A stretch of 64,000 nucleotides of DNA. Origin: Ensifer adhaerens (GTDB lineage: Bacteria; Pseudomonadota; Alphaproteobacteria; Rhizobiales; Rhizobiaceae). Below, piece after piece: positions 9,034 to 20,862 of the stretch. The DNA lies in contig NZ_LGAP01000013.1 of NCBI RefSeq assembly GCF_001270265.1, positions 62,001 through 126,000 on the forward strand, read 5' to 3'. Both the position numbers and the translations under genes were made by a program. Under the pieces are notes generated by a model that saw only the letters and a list, made by a program, of their open reading frames with translations, ran no database searches and was not told the origin of the DNA. Positions within the stretch are counted from its first letter, which is position 1. The number at the start of each line of letters is the position of its first letter.

Positions 9034-10218
9034 TCAGACGTCCTGGCCGGCCGCAAAGCCCGATGCCCAGGCCCATTGGAAATTGTAGCCGCCGAGCCAG
9101 CCGGTCACATCGACGCATTCGCCGACGAAATAGAGGCCGGGAACGGCCTTCGCCTGCATCGTCTTTGAATCGAGGCCGCTGGTGTCGACGCCGCCAAGCG
9201 TCACCTCAGCGGTGCGGTAACCTTCGGAACCGGCCGGCTTGATCGTCCACGCCTGGATTGAGGTCGACAGCGCATCGATGGCCTTGTCCGAGAGGTCGGC
9301 GAGTTGCCTGCCGGTAAGCTTGGCCCCATCGGCAAAAAATTGCGCCAGCCGACGTGGCAGAATGTCTGCGAGCGCCGTCTGCGCGGCCTGCTTGCCGTTG
9401 GTGCGGCGCAAGCCCTTGAGGATCGAGGAGATGTCGATATCGGGCATCAGCCTCAGAACGATATCCTGCCCTTCGCGCCAATAGGACGAGATCTGCAGGA
9501 TCGCCGGGCCGCTGAGACCGCGGTGGGTAATCAGCACCGCCTCGCGGAACGCAGTCTTGCCGGAACGCGCCTCGGTGTCGGCGGCGACACCGGCCAGTTC
9601 GCCGATCGTCTCAAGCTGCGCCGGATCGAGCGTCAACGGCACGAGCCCGGGACGGGTTTCGACCAGAGCCAAGCCGAACTGCCCTGCGATCTTATAGGCA
9701 AGCCCCGTCGCGCCCATCTTGGGGATGGACTTGCCGCCGCTCGCAACCACCAGCGACTGGGCGTCAACCGGTCCATCGTCGGTCATCACCCGGAAGCCTG
9801 CACCATGGCGCTCGACACTCTCGATCGTCGTCTCAAGCCGAAGCTCGGCGCCGGCGTCGCGCATTTCGGACAGCAACATCCTGATGATGTCCTTGGCCGA
9901 ATGATCGCAGAACAATTGCCCGAGCGTCTTCTCGTGCCAGGCGATGCCGTGTTTTTCGACCAGAGCCAGGAAGTCGCGCGCGCTGTAGCGCGCCAGCGCC
10001 GATTTGCAGAAATGCGGGTTGGCCGAGAGGAAATTCTTCGGCCCCGTGTGAATGTTGGTGAAGTTGCAGCGGCCGCCACCGGAGATACGGATCTTTTCGC
10101 CCGGCGCCCTGGCATGGTCGATGACGAGCACGCGCCGGCCGCGCTTGCCGGCTTCGATGGCGCACATCATGCCGGCGGCACCGGCGCCAATGATCACCAC
10201 ATCCTTCTTCTCAGCCAC
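9034..10218 (-). CDS. HI0933/BaiN-family flavoprotein (NAD(P)/FAD-dependent oxidoreductase)
   Basis: The 394-aa product opens with an FAD-binding Rossmann motif (VVIIGAGAAGMMCAIEAGKR) and the family signature GEKIRISGGGRCNFTN. A second signature, GGKSIPKMGATG, lies in the middle. The C-terminal motif GLYFVGECVDVTGWLGGYN matches the HI0933-like family, whose members are soluble flavin reductases of mostly unknown substrate. Length is normal for the family. It is divergent from the glutamine-synthetase-like gene. Confidence 0.9.
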   Translation of the reverse strand: MAEKKDVVIIGAGAAGMMCAIEAGKRGRRVLVIDHARAPGEKIRISGGGRCNFTNIHTGPKNFLSANPHFCKSALARYSARDFLALVEKHGIAWHEKTLGQLFCDHSAKDIIRMLLSEMRDAGAELRLETTIESVERHGAGFRVMTDDGPVDAQSLVVASGGKSIPKMGATGLAYKIAGQFGLALVETRPGLVPLTLDPAQLETIGELAGVAADTEARSGKTAFREAVLITHRGLSGPAILQISSYWREGQDIVLRLMPDIDISSILKGLRRTNGKQAAQTALADILPRRLAQFFADGAKLTGRQLADLSDKAIDALSTSIQAWTIKPAGSEGYRTAEVTLGGVDTSGLDSKTMQAKAVPGLYFVGECVDVTGWLGGYNFQWAWASGFAAGQDV

Positions 10219-10341
10219 GTAACACCTTTGAGTTCTTTGCGCATTCCATTCCGGTCACGGAGGCGAAAGTCAATCGTCACGCTCTAGCCAATTGCCAATC
10301 TGCGGTTATGATGCGCCATCCGAAGCCAAAACCGGTGATTT

Positions 10342-11778
10342 ATGCCCTCCAAGAGAAGTGCTGCCCAACAAACAACGAAAATCAGCAAAACCTCGAAAAT
10401 ACCCGCCGCCCTGCATTCCCTCCGAGGCGTCAAGACCTGGAAGGAAGCAACGGATTGGCTGAAGATCCGCGGGATCGAAGACATCGAATGCATCACCCCC
10501 GACCTTGCCGGCGTTCCCCGCGGCAAGATGATGCCGGCCTCCAAATTCACCTCCAACACCTCGCTGGCTCTGCCTTCCGCAGTCTACCGCCACACGATCT
10601 CCGGCGAATATCCTGACGAGACCGGACAGTTCCGCTACGATTCCCGCGACAGCGACATCAAGCTCGTCCCCGATCTTTCGACGCTTTCGGTCGTCCCCTG
10701 GGAAACCGACCCGACGGCGCAGGTCATCTGCGACATTGTCGGCTCGCAGGGCGAACAGATCAGCTACACACCCCGCAACGTGCTGAAGCGCGTGGTTGAT
10801 CTTTATGGTCAGAGGGGCTGGAAGCCGGTCGTCGCACCCGAGATCGAATTCTACCTTGTCGCCACAAACGACGATCCCGACTATCCGCTGCATCCGCCGA
10901 AGGGCCGTTCCGGCCGCTCGATCCTCGGCGGCCAGGGCTATTCAATTGCCGGCATCAACGAGTTCGACGAACTGATCGACGACATCTATCACTTCTCCGA
11001 GAAGCAGGGTCTGGAGATCGACACGCTGATCCACGAGGAGGGACCGGCGCAGCTCGAAATCAACCTTCGTCACGGCGATCCGATCGAACTTGCCGACCAG
11101 GTCTTCCTGTTCAAGCGCACCATCCGCGAGGCGGCGCTGAAGCACGGCATCTACGCAACCTTCATGGCCAAGCCGATGCAGGGCCAGCCGGGTTCAGCCA
11201 TGCACATCCACCAGTCGGTGATCGAGATCAATACCGGGCGCAATCTGTTCTCCAATCCGGACGGCTCTCCCTCCAAGGAGTTCTTCAACTTCATCGGCGG
11301 CATGCAGCATTATGTGCCGCGCACGCTGGTGATGATGGCGCCCTATGTGAACTCCTTCCGCCGGCTGACGCCCGATATGTCGGCGCCGGTGAATACGGCC
11401 TGGGGCTACGACAACCGCACGACCGCCTTCCGCATTCCGGTTTCCGAACCGGTTGCCCGGCGGATCGAGAACCGGCTGCCGAGTTCGGACGCCAACCCCT
11501 ATCTGGCGCTCGCCGCCTCGCTTGCCTGCGGCTATCTCGGCATCATCGAAGGCCACGATCCGACGGCACCGACGGAAGATACGGCCAACGAAGGCGAAAT
11601 CGATCTGCCGCGCGGGCTGCTCGAGGCCGTCGCCCTGCTCGAGTCGGCGCCCTCGCTTGCCGAGGTGCTCAGCCCCGAATTCATCGCCATCTATGCCGGG
11701 GTGAAACGTGGCGAGTTCGAAACCTTCATGCAGGTCATCAGCCCGTGGGAACGCGAGTTCCTGCTGCTGAACGTCTGA
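10342..11778 (+). CDS. Glutamine synthetase family protein, probably a gamma-glutamylamine synthetase (PuuA-like)
   Basis: The 478-aa product has the glutamine synthetase catalytic domain: EIEFYLV, EGPAQLEINLRHGDP, GSAMHIHQS, TAWGYDNRTTAFRIP and SSDANPYLALAASLACG, with metal- and ATP-binding residues in place. A basic N-terminal extension precedes the beta-grasp region. An FAD amine oxidoreductase follows 16 bases downstream. That pairing is typical of the gamma-glutamylation pathway for putrescine or other amines rather than ammonium assimilation. The substrate is inferred from this pairing only. Confidence 0.88.
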   Translation: MPSKRSAAQQTTKISKTSKIPAALHSLRGVKTWKEATDWLKIRGIEDIECITPDLAGVPRGKMMPASKFTSNTSLALPSAVYRHTISGEYPDETGQFRYDSRDSDIKLVPDLSTLSVVPWETDPTAQVICDIVGSQGEQISYTPRNVLKRVVDLYGQRGWKPVVAPEIEFYLVATNDDPDYPLHPPKGRSGRSILGGQGYSIAGINEFDELIDDIYHFSEKQGLEIDTLIHEEGPAQLEINLRHGDPIELADQVFLFKRTIREAALKHGIYATFMAKPMQGQPGSAMHIHQSVIEINTGRNLFSNPDGSPSKEFFNFIGGMQHYVPRTLVMMAPYVNSFRRLTPDMSAPVNTAWGYDNRTTAFRIPVSEPVARRIENRLPSSDANPYLALAASLACGYLGIIEGHDPTAPTEDTANEGEIDLPRGLLEAVALLESAPSLAEVLSPEFIAIYAGVKRGEFETFMQVISPWEREFLLLNV

Positions 11779-11794
11779 CCTGAAAGGCCGTCCA

Positions 11795-13081
11795 ATGCCC
11801 TGGCAAAGCCCGATCTCGCCCGGTTTCTCCTGGTATGAGGCAACCGTTCCGGATCGACCCGAATACCCGCAGATGCCGGGATCGCGCAAGGCGGATGTCG
11901 CCGTCATCGGCGGCGGCTATACCGGGCTTCAGGCAGCCTACAATCTTGCCCGACAGGGCGTCGATGTCACACTCATCGACGCCTGCCGCTTCGGCGATGG
12001 CGCGTCGGGGCGTAACGGCGGCCAGTTCGGCACCGGCCAGCGCGCCTGGGCCGACGAAACCGAGGAAACACTCGGCCACGAACGCGCGCAGCTGCTCTTC
12101 AACATGGCCGAAAACGCCAAGCGGCACGTGCTCGACTTTGCCGCCGAACACAATATCGACATCGAGTTCATGCCGGGCCAGCTCTCGGTCGGGCACAAGA
12201 AGAGCCTGGAGAAAGACTATCGCGACCACGTCGAAGCGATGGCAACCCGCTTCGGCTACCCGCATCTCTCGTTCATGGAGCGGGAGGAGACGGCAAGCCG
12301 CATCGGATCGTCCCGCTATCACTTCGGCATCCGCGACGCCGGCACCGGCCATATCCATCCGATGAAACTGCTGGTGGGGCTCGCAAAGCAGGCAGCCCTT
12401 GCCGGGGCCAATCTGTTCGAGCAGACGAAGGCTGAGAAGATCGAGCGCAAGGGAACGGCGATCGTCATCACCACCGATCGCGGCACGATCACCGCCGACC
12501 GGGTGCTTGTCGCCTGCAACGCCTATATCGGCAACCTCGAGCCGGTGAGCGCCAGCCACGTCATGCCCATCCGCTCCTTCATCGGTGCGACCGAGGTTCT
12601 CTCCGCCTACCCCAATGTGCTGCCCGGCGGCGAATCGGTCGACGATTCGCGCTTCGTCGTGCGCTATTTTCGCAAGTCGCGGGATGGACGGCTGCTGTTT
12701 GGCGGGCGCGAAGCCTACACCGCCGACAATCCGCGCGACATTTCCATCCATATCCGCCGGCAGATCAGCGAGATCTATCCGGAACTCGGCAACGTCGAGA
12801 TCACCCATGCCTGGGGCGGTTCCGTCGGCATCACCATGCCGCGCACGCCCTTCTGTCGCGAGGTGATGCCGGGCGTCACCTCGATCGGCGGCTATTCCGG
12901 TCACGGCGTCATGCTTTCCAACTATTGCGGCAAGCTCTACGCTGACCTGGTGCTTGGCAAACCGACGGAACTCGACCTGTTGAAGGCCTTGAAAATACCG
13001 GCTTTTCCAGGCGGAACACGCTTCCGTTCGGCGCTTCTGTTCCTGGCGCTCAGCTGGTACGCTTTGCGCGACAGGCTCTAG
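11795..13081 (+). CDS. FAD-dependent oxidoreductase (DAO family), PuuB-like
   Basis: The 428-aa product has an N-terminal dinucleotide-binding motif (VAVIGGGYTGLQAAYNLAR) and the family motif DGASGRNGGQFGTGQR. Its C-terminal region (AWGGSVGITMPRTPF, IGGYSGHGVMLSNYCGKL) is shared with gamma-glutamylputrescine oxidases. It lies 16 bases behind the glutamine-synthetase-like gene, so both probably act in sequence: glutamylation of an amine, then oxidation. Which amine is used cannot be read from the sequence. Confidence 0.88.
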   Translation: MPWQSPISPGFSWYEATVPDRPEYPQMPGSRKADVAVIGGGYTGLQAAYNLARQGVDVTLIDACRFGDGASGRNGGQFGTGQRAWADETEETLGHERAQLLFNMAENAKRHVLDFAAEHNIDIEFMPGQLSVGHKKSLEKDYRDHVEAMATRFGYPHLSFMEREETASRIGSSRYHFGIRDAGTGHIHPMKLLVGLAKQAALAGANLFEQTKAEKIERKGTAIVITTDRGTITADRVLVACNAYIGNLEPVSASHVMPIRSFIGATEVLSAYPNVLPGGESVDDSRFVVRYFRKSRDGRLLFGGREAYTADNPRDISIHIRRQISEIYPELGNVEITHAWGGSVGITMPRTPFCREVMPGVTSIGGYSGHGVMLSNYCGKLYADLVLGKPTELDLLKALKIPAFPGGTRFRSALLFLALSWYALRDRL

Positions 13082-13179
13082 GAAGTGCTTTGAGGGGCAT
13101 TTTATTGCGTTGCACCCTAGCGCCTTTAAATCGATTAGATTATATGTGTCCCTGACCTGAACAAGATCGAGATTATCCC

Positions 13180-14655
13180 ATGAGCAGCCAGATCATTCCC
13201 GTCGAACCGTTTGACTATGTCGTGTTCGGGGGCACCGGCGATCTCGCGGAGCGCAAGCTGCTGCCAGCGCTCTATCACCGCCAGATGGAAGGCCAGATTA
13301 CCGAGCCGACCCGCATCATCGGCGCCTCGCGCGCCGCGCTGACGCATGAAGAATATCGCAAATTCGCCGCCGATGCGCTGAAGGAACACCTGAAGCCGGC
13401 CGAATACAACGAAGAGGAAGTCGCGAAGTTCACCGCGCGCCTTTTCTACGTCTCCGTCGACGCCAAGTCCGACCAGGGCTGGGATGGGCTGAAGAAGATC
13501 CTCGAGGAGGGCAAGGACCGCATCCGCGCCTTCTATCTCGCCGTCGGGCCGGCGATCTTCGGCGATATCTCCGAGAAGATCCGCGACCACAAGCTGATCA
13601 CCAAGACCACCCGCATCGTCGTCGAAAAGCCGATCGGACGCGACCTGGCGTCGGCGACCGAGCTCAACGACACGATCGGCAAGGTCTTCCGCGAAGAGCA
13701 GATCTTCCGCATCGACCACTATCTCGGCAAGGAGACGGTGCAGAACCTGATGGCGCTGCGCTTTGCCAATGCGCTCTATGAGCCGCTGTGGAACTCCGCG
13801 CATATCGACCACGTGCAGATCACCGTCTCGGAAGCCGTGGGCCTGGAGAACCGCGCCGGCTACTACGACAAGGCCGGGGCGCTGCGCGACATGGTGCAGA
13901 ACCACATCCTGCAGCTCGTCTGCTTCGTCGCGATGGAAGCGCCGACCTCGATGGACGCGGAAGCCGTGCGCGACGAAAAGCTCAAGGTGCTGCGCGCGCT
14001 GAAGCCGATCAACGCATCCAATGTCGAGCAGGTGACGGTGCGCGGCCAATATCGTGCAGGGGCCTCTGCCGGCGGCCCGGTCAAGGGTTACCTGGAAGAG
14101 CTTGAAGGCGGCGTCTCGAACACCGAGACCTTCGTCGCGATCAAGGCCGAGGTCAGCAACTGGCGCTGGGCCGGCGTGCCGTTCTACATCCGCACGGGCA
14201 AGCGGCTTGCCGGGCGCATGTCGGAAATCGTCATTACCTTCAAGCAGATCCCGCACTCGATCTTCGACAACAGTGCCGGTCGCATTTCGGCCAACCAGCT
14301 CGTCATCCGCCTGCAGCCGAACGAAGGCGTCAAGCAGTCGCTGATGATCAAGGATCCCGGCCCGGGCGGCATGCGCCTTCGCAATGTTTCGCTGGACATG
14401 AGCTTCGCCGAGGCCTTCGACGTGCGCAATGCCGATGCCTATGAGCGCCTGCTCTTCGACGTCGTGCGCAACAACCAGACGCTGTTCGTGCGCCGCGACG
14501 AGGTCGAGGCCGCGTGGAAGTGGATCGATCCGATCCTGAAAGCCTGGGAAGAGACCGGGCAGCAGGTTCAGGGCTACACCGCCGGCACCTGGGGTCCGAG
14601 CCAGTCGATAGCGCTCATCGAGCGTGACGGCCGCACTTGGCACGACGCGATATAG
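13180..14655 (+). CDS. zwf: Glucose-6-phosphate 1-dehydrogenase
   Basis: The 491-aa product has the N-terminal NADP-binding motif GGTGDLAERKLLPALYH and the active-site signature RIDHYLGKETVQNL. Length is normal. It oxidises glucose 6-phosphate to 6-phosphogluconolactone at the entry of the Entner-Doudoroff and pentose phosphate pathways. pgl follows after 8 bases and edd a little later, giving a complete route from glucose 6-phosphate to KDPG. A short AT-rich stretch before the start (13121-13155) may hold the promoter. Confidence 0.97.
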   Translation: MSSQIIPVEPFDYVVFGGTGDLAERKLLPALYHRQMEGQITEPTRIIGASRAALTHEEYRKFAADALKEHLKPAEYNEEEVAKFTARLFYVSVDAKSDQGWDGLKKILEEGKDRIRAFYLAVGPAIFGDISEKIRDHKLITKTTRIVVEKPIGRDLASATELNDTIGKVFREEQIFRIDHYLGKETVQNLMALRFANALYEPLWNSAHIDHVQITVSEAVGLENRAGYYDKAGALRDMVQNHILQLVCFVAMEAPTSMDAEAVRDEKLKVLRALKPINASNVEQVTVRGQYRAGASAGGPVKGYLEELEGGVSNTETFVAIKAEVSNWRWAGVPFYIRTGKRLAGRMSEIVITFKQIPHSIFDNSAGRISANQLVIRLQPNEGVKQSLMIKDPGPGGMRLRNVSLDMSFAEAFDVRNADAYERLLFDVVRNNQTLFVRRDEVEAAWKWIDPILKAWEETGQQVQGYTAGTWGPSQSIALIERDGRTWHDAI

Positions 14656-14663
14656 GCAAAGCA

Positions 14664-15362
14664 ATGAGCACGACGCTTCACACATTCGACAATGGCGCCG
14701 CTCTGGCCGAGCGTCTGGCCGACGCCGTCAGCGCAGCACTTGCTGCCGGCATTGCCGCCCGCGGTGCGGCGAGCATCGCCGTTTCCGGCGGCTCCACCCC
14801 CAAGGCATTCTTCCGGGCGCTCGCCAGGAAGGATATCACCTGGGACAAGGTCACGGTCACGCTGGTGGACGAGCGCTTCGTTCCGCCGGAAAGCGATCGC
14901 TCCAACCACGCGCTGGTGACTGCCAACCTGCTGCAGGGCCCTGCAGCGAAAGCGCATTTCCTGCCGCTTTACCACGCCGCCGCTTCGGCAGAAGATGCGG
15001 CTTTGCTGGCGAGCAAGGAGACGGCAAGGATCGGTGCGCCCTTCGACGTCGTCGTGCTCGGCATGGGAACGGATGGCCATACCGCATCGTTCTTCCCGGG
15101 CGGCACGCAGCTTTCGAGAGCGATCGACGCGACGACGCCGCGCGGCGTGATCAGCATGGAAGCGGAAGGCGCCGGCGAACCACGGCTGACCTTCACCTTC
15201 TCCAGCCTAAACGATGCCAGGCTGTTGGTCCTGCACATCGAGGGCGAGGGCAAGAAGGTGGTGCTTGCCAAGGCGGAAGGCTCCGGCGATGAGGCCGAGA
15301 TGCCGATCCGCACCATGCTGCGCCGTGCAGCCTCGCCGCTGCAGATATACTGGGCGCCATAA
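14664..15362 (+). CDS. pgl: 6-phosphogluconolactonase
   Basis: The 232-aa product carries the family motifs VSGGSTPKAFF near the N-terminus and GMGTDGHTASFFPG in the middle. It hydrolyses 6-phosphogluconolactone made by Zwf. The start at 14664 (MSTTLHTFDNG) is chosen; an in-frame start at 14637 would overlap the end of zwf. The 8-base gap to zwf indicates one operon. Confidence 0.96.
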   Translation: MSTTLHTFDNGAALAERLADAVSAALAAGIAARGAASIAVSGGSTPKAFFRALARKDITWDKVTVTLVDERFVPPESDRSNHALVTANLLQGPAAKAHFLPLYHAAASAEDAALLASKETARIGAPFDVVVLGMGTDGHTASFFPGGTQLSRAIDATTPRGVISMEAEGAGEPRLTFTFSSLNDARLLVLHIEGEGKKVVLAKAEGSGDEAEMPIRTMLRRAASPLQIYWAP

Positions 15363-15416
15363 CGGCCGGATAACCGGCCGGTTCAAAAACGCTTTCAACC
15401 GGTGGCGCCCCACCGG
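15363..15416 (+). terminator. Two hairpins between pgl and edd
   Basis: CGGCCGG/CCGGCCG (15363-15369 with 15374-15380, ATAA loop) is followed by CCGGTGG/CCACCGG (15399-15405 with 15410-15416, CGCC loop). Neither has a T-tract. Together they could attenuate read-through from zwf-pgl into edd or protect the pgl mRNA end. The 178-base gap before edd leaves room for a separate promoter. Confidence 0.45.
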
Positions 15417-15540
15417 AACGCGAAGGTGTTGAAAGAGCTCATACCGGGGCGTGGCCTGCACGTTCTCCCAGGCACGTTACGCTCCGGACCGATGACTGGA
15501 TGAAGATGAGGAGTCCCAAGACTCCGGAACAGGATTTGCC

Positions 15541-17361
15541 ATGTCCGCCGATTCCCGCATTGCCGCAATCACCGCCCGCATCGTCGAGCGCTCGAAACCG
15601 CACCGAGAGCGCTATCTCGATCGGGTGCGCCGTGCCGCGTCCAGCGGACCACATCGCAGCGTCCTCGGTTGCGGCAATCTCGCTCACGGCTTTGCCGTCT
15701 GTTCCCCCGCCGAAAAGGTGGCGCTCGCCGGCGATCGCGTCGCCAACCTCGGCATCATCACCTCCTATAACGACATGCTTTCGGCGCACCAGCCGTTCGA
15801 GACCTATCCGGCGCTGATCCGCGAAGCGGCGCACGAGGCAGGCGGCGTCGCCCAGGTTGCCGGCGGCGTGCCGGCCATGTGTGACGGCGTCACCCAGGGC
15901 CAGCCCGGCATGGAACTGTCGCTGTTTTCGCGCGACCTGATCGCCATGTCCGCCGGCGTCGGCCTGTCGCACAACATGTTCGATTCGACCGTCTATCTCG
16001 GTGTCTGCGACAAGATCGTGCCAGGCCTTGTCATCGCCGCGCTGACCTTCGGCCACCTGCCTGCAGTCTTCGTGCCCGCGGGGCCAATGACCTCGGGCCT
16101 GCCGAACGACGAAAAGGCGCGGGTGCGCCAACTCTTCGCCGAGGGCAAGGTCGGCCGTGAGGAGCTGCTTGAGGCGGAATCCAAATCCTATCACGGACCC
16201 GGCACCTGCACCTTCTATGGTACTGCCAACTCCAACCAGATGCTGATGGAGATCATGGGCTTCCACCTGCCGGGTGCCTCCTTCATCAATCCGGGCACGC
16301 CGCTGCGCGACGCGCTGACGAAGGAAGCGGCGAAGCGGGCGCTGGCGATTACCGCCATGGGCAACGAATTCACGCCGGCCGGTGAAATGATCGACGAGCG
16401 CTCGATCGTCAACGGCGTTGTCGGCCTGCATGCCACGGGCGGATCCACCAATCACACCATGCATCTCGTCGCCATGGCCCGCGCCGCCGGCATCCTTTTG
16501 ACCTGGCAGGACATTTCCGAGCTGTCGGATATCGTGCCGCTGCTTGCCCGCGTCTACCCGAACGGCCTTGCCGACGTGAACCACTTCCATGCCGCCGGCG
16601 GCATGGGCTTCCTGATCAGCCAGTTGCTTCGGGGCGGCCTGCTGCACGACGATGTACGCACCGTCGTCGGCCAAGGTCTCGACGCCTACAAGATCGACGT
16701 CCGGCTCGGCGCCGATGGCAGCGTCGAGCGCGTGCCGACGCCGGCCGAAAGCGCCGACCCGAAGGTGCTTGCGACGATCGACCACCCGTTCCAGCACTCG
16801 GGCGGCCTCAAGATGCTGACCGGCAATCTCGGCAAGGCGGTCATCAAGATCTCCGCCGTCAAGCCGGACCGCCACGTCATCGAGGCACCGGCGAAGATCT
16901 TCCACGACCAGGGCGAGCTGAATGCCGCCTTCAAGGCCGGCAAGCTCGAAGGTGACTTCGTCGCCGTCGTGCGCTTCCAGGGCCCGAAGGCGAACGGCAT
17001 GCCGGAACTGCACAAGCTGACCACCGTGCTCGGCATCCTGCAGGACCGCGGCCAGCGCGTGGCGATCCTCACCGACGGCCGCATGTCTGGCGCCTCGGGC
17101 AAGGTTCCAGCTGCCATTCACGTGACGCCGGAGGCCAAGGACGGCGGGCCGATCGCGCGCATCCAGGAAGGCGACATCGTGCGCATCGACGCCGTCACCG
17201 GCACGATCGAAGTGCTGGTCGAGGACATCGCGCTGAAGACGCGCATTCCCGCCCATATCGACCTTTCGGACAATGAGTTCGGGATGGGGCGCGAACTGTT
17301 CGCACCGTTCCGCGCGATTGCCGGCTCGGCCGACCATGGCGCAAGCGTGCTGTTCAACTGA
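15541..17361 (+). CDS. edd: Phosphogluconate dehydratase
   Basis: The 606-aa product belongs to the IlvD/Edd family of [4Fe-4S] dehydratases and makes KDPG from 6-phosphogluconate. Cluster and active-site regions are visible: [39 protein letters not shown] and [15 protein letters not shown]. The C-terminal [15 protein letters not shown] motif matches the family. It completes the zwf-pgl-edd set. The KDPG aldolase gene eda is not in the window. Confidence 0.97.
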   Translation: MSADSRIAAITARIVERSKPHRERYLDRVRRAASSGPHRSVLGCGNLAHGFAVCSPAEKVALAGDRVANLGIITSYNDMLSAHQPFETYPALIREAAHEAGGVAQVAGGVPAMCDGVTQGQPGMELSLFSRDLIAMSAGVGLSHNMFDSTVYLGVCDKIVPGLVIAALTFGHLPAVFVPAGPMTSGLPNDEKARVRQLFAEGKVGREELLEAESKSYHGPGTCTFYGTANSNQMLMEIMGFHLPGASFINPGTPLRDALTKEAAKRALAITAMGNEFTPAGEMIDERSIVNGVVGLHATGGSTNHTMHLVAMARAAGILLTWQDISELSDIVPLLARVYPNGLADVNHFHAAGGMGFLISQLLRGGLLHDDVRTVVGQGLDAYKIDVRLGADGSVERVPTPAESADPKVLATIDHPFQHSGGLKMLTGNLGKAVIKISAVKPDRHVIEAPAKIFHDQGELNAAFKAGKLEGDFVAVVRFQGPKANGMPELHKLTTVLGILQDRGQRVAILTDGRMSGASGKVPAAIHVTPEAKDGGPIARIQEGDIVRIDAVTGTIEVLVEDIALKTRIPAHIDLSDNEFGMGRELFAPFRAIAGSADHGASVLFN

Positions 17362-17485
17362 CCGAGGCCCTGGCGCCAACGCCGAAGCCCTGCCCTCCAT
17401 TCCAAGTCAAGCTTTGCGTGGCAACAGCCGATTTGGTCCAACGATGCAGCGCCCACCACCCCTTTCGGCCGAGCGGGCAGACTTG

Positions 17486-17896
17486 TCAGCGATAGATGTC
17501 GAGCGTGCGGTTCCGGTGGTTCGGATGCGTGCTGTAGACGAAGATGCGATTGAGATCGCGGTCGGTCAGAAGCCGCAGGAAGCGCGCTTCGATGATGTTG
17601 TCGGCGTGCACGCGCTTGAGCAGGCAGCCGACCATCTGGATCCGGGCGCTTGGAATGTCGAGGTAGAAATTCTGCGGCAGCTGGTACTTCGTCAGGATAC
17701 CGATGACCGCACCGCTTTTCGACAGCTTGATGATTTCGCAACGGCGCGAGCTCAGCTGCGTCATGCCTTTTTCGGTATATTCGATGCGCGCCTCGTTCCT
17801 CGTGTCCTCCATCGGGAACATGGTTTCGCGATCGTACATGAAAGATTCTTCCTTGTTCAGGAAGTGTTGCTGCATCGCCGGTGCCGCGGTCGTCAT
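17486..17896 (-). CDS. PilZ-domain-like protein with degenerate c-di-GMP motif
   Basis: The 136-aa product resembles the small single-domain PilZ proteins of rhizobia. It has an RxxxR-like element (RNEAR at about residue 33) and a beta-barrel stretch CEIIKLSKSGAVIG. The usual second motif is (D/N)xSxxG; here the first position is lysine (KLSKSG), so c-di-GMP binding may be weak or lost. The true start could be the internal ATG at 17839 (MYDRETMFP). It stands alone between edd and the agl operon. Function is unknown. Confidence 0.65.
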   Translation of the reverse strand: MTTAAPAMQQHFLNKEESFMYDRETMFPMEDTRNEARIEYTEKGMTQLSSRRCEIIKLSKSGAVIGILTKYQLPQNFYLDIPSARIQMVGCLLKRVHADNIIEARFLRLLTDRDLNRIFVYSTHPNHRNRTLDIYR

Positions 17897-17980
17897 TCAA
17901 CAGGCCTCTTAATATCCCCTGCCCGTCAGGCTAAAGGAAGAAATTTAACAGAGGGTAGATTGAGAGCCTTGGCATAGAAA

Positions 17981-18005
17981 AACCCGTCCGAAAATCGGAC
18001 GGGTT
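17981..18005 (-). terminator. Rho-independent terminator of the agl operon
   Basis: AACCCGTCCG (17981-17990) and CGGACGGGTT (17996-18005) form a perfect 10-bp stem. On the minus strand it is followed directly by further T residues (GGGTTTTTC). It lies 25 bases beyond the aglK stop. Confidence 0.88.
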
Positions 18006-18030
18006 GATGAGGAAACAGCGGTGGTGTTTG

Positions 18031-19119
18031 TCAGGCGCGATAGCTCTTGCCGTCAACGTCGAAGAGATGCAGCTTGGTCTTGTCGGCGGTGAACCGGACT
18101 TTTTCGCCGCGATGAACAGGCAGAATGCCCGGGATCTTGGCGATGATCGGCTCCTTCTCCACCAGCCCCTCGATGTAGAGCAGCGTCACTTCGCCGAGCG
18201 CCTCGACAATCGCGACCGTACCTTCAAACAGGAAGTCCTCGCCGGACGCCGTCTGCAGATCTTCGGGACGCACGCCGAAGCTCGCCGTCTTGCCGTTCTC
18301 GGAAGCGTTGGTGGCGATATCGAGCGTCACCGACTTGCCGCCGGCAAGCTTTACCGTCGTCTGCGGTCCCGTGTCCGTAATCGTCGCAGGAATGACGTTC
18401 ATCGCCGGCGAACCGATGAAGCGGGCGACGAACAGGTTCGCCGGGCGCTCGTAAAGCTCAAGCGGCGGACCGACCTGCTCGATATGACCGGCCGACAGCA
18501 CGACGATACGATCGGCAAGCGTCATCGCCTCGACCTGGTCATGGGTGACATAGATCATCGTCGTGTCGGCCATCTGCTCGTTGAGCTTGGCGATCTCGAT
18601 GCGGGTGGCGACGCGCAGGGCGGCGTCGAGATTCGACAGCGGCTCGTCGAACAGGAAGACCTTGGGGTCGCGGCAGATCGCCCGACCGATCGCGACGCGC
18701 TGGCGCTGACCGCCCGAAAGCGCCTTCGGCAGACGATCGAGGTATTTGGTGAGCTGCAGGATATCGGCTGCCGCGCGCACGCGCCGGTCGATCTCCTCCT
18801 TCGTCTCCTTGGCGATGCGCATGCCGAAGGCCATGTTGTCGTAGACAGTCATATGCGGATAGAGCGCATAAGACTGGAACACCATGGCAATGCCGCGCTT
18901 GGAAGGCGGCACATCATTGACGCGTTCGCCGTCGATGAACATGTCACCGCCGGTGATCTCCTCCAGACCCGCGATCATGCGCAGCAACGTCGACTTGCCG
19001 CAGCCGGACGGACCGACAAACACGACGAACTCGCCCTGCTTGATGTCGAGATTGATGCCGTGAATGACATCGACCGCACCGTAGGACTTGCGGATATCTT
19101 TAAGCGTCAGACCTGTCAT
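18031..19119 (-). CDS. aglK: Alpha-glucoside ABC transporter, ATP-binding protein
   Basis: The 362-aa product is a MalK/UgpC-type ATPase. Walker A (GPSGCGKST) is at residues 36-44, followed by the signature LSGGQRQRVAIGRA and Walker B FLFDEPLSNLDA. A C-terminal TOBE/OB-fold region (FGVRPEDL) is present. The start at 19119 (MTGLTLKDIRKSYG) is chosen; the open frame to 19311 runs through the end of the alpha-glucosidase gene. It is the last gene of the agl operon and powers the AglF/AglG permease. Confidence 0.93.
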   Translation of the reverse strand: MTGLTLKDIRKSYGAVDVIHGINLDIKQGEFVVFVGPSGCGKSTLLRMIAGLEEITGGDMFIDGERVNDVPPSKRGIAMVFQSYALYPHMTVYDNMAFGMRIAKETKEEIDRRVRAAADILQLTKYLDRLPKALSGGQRQRVAIGRAICRDPKVFLFDEPLSNLDAALRVATRIEIAKLNEQMADTTMIYVTHDQVEAMTLADRIVVLSAGHIEQVGPPLELYERPANLFVARFIGSPAMNVIPATITDTGPQTTVKLAGGKSVTLDIATNASENGKTASFGVRPEDLQTASGEDFLFEGTVAIVEALGEVTLLYIEGLVEKEPIIAKIPGILPVHRGEKVRFTADKTKLHLFDVDGKSYRA

Positions 19120-19180
19120 CGCAGCCTCCCCTTCGTCTCTTTTTGCCTGTCGTTCTTCTTCACCCGCGCTACCGCACGCG

Positions 19181-20839
<1,659 letters not shown>

Positions 20840-20862
20840 TCCGTTCAGAAGTCCGTGTGAGG

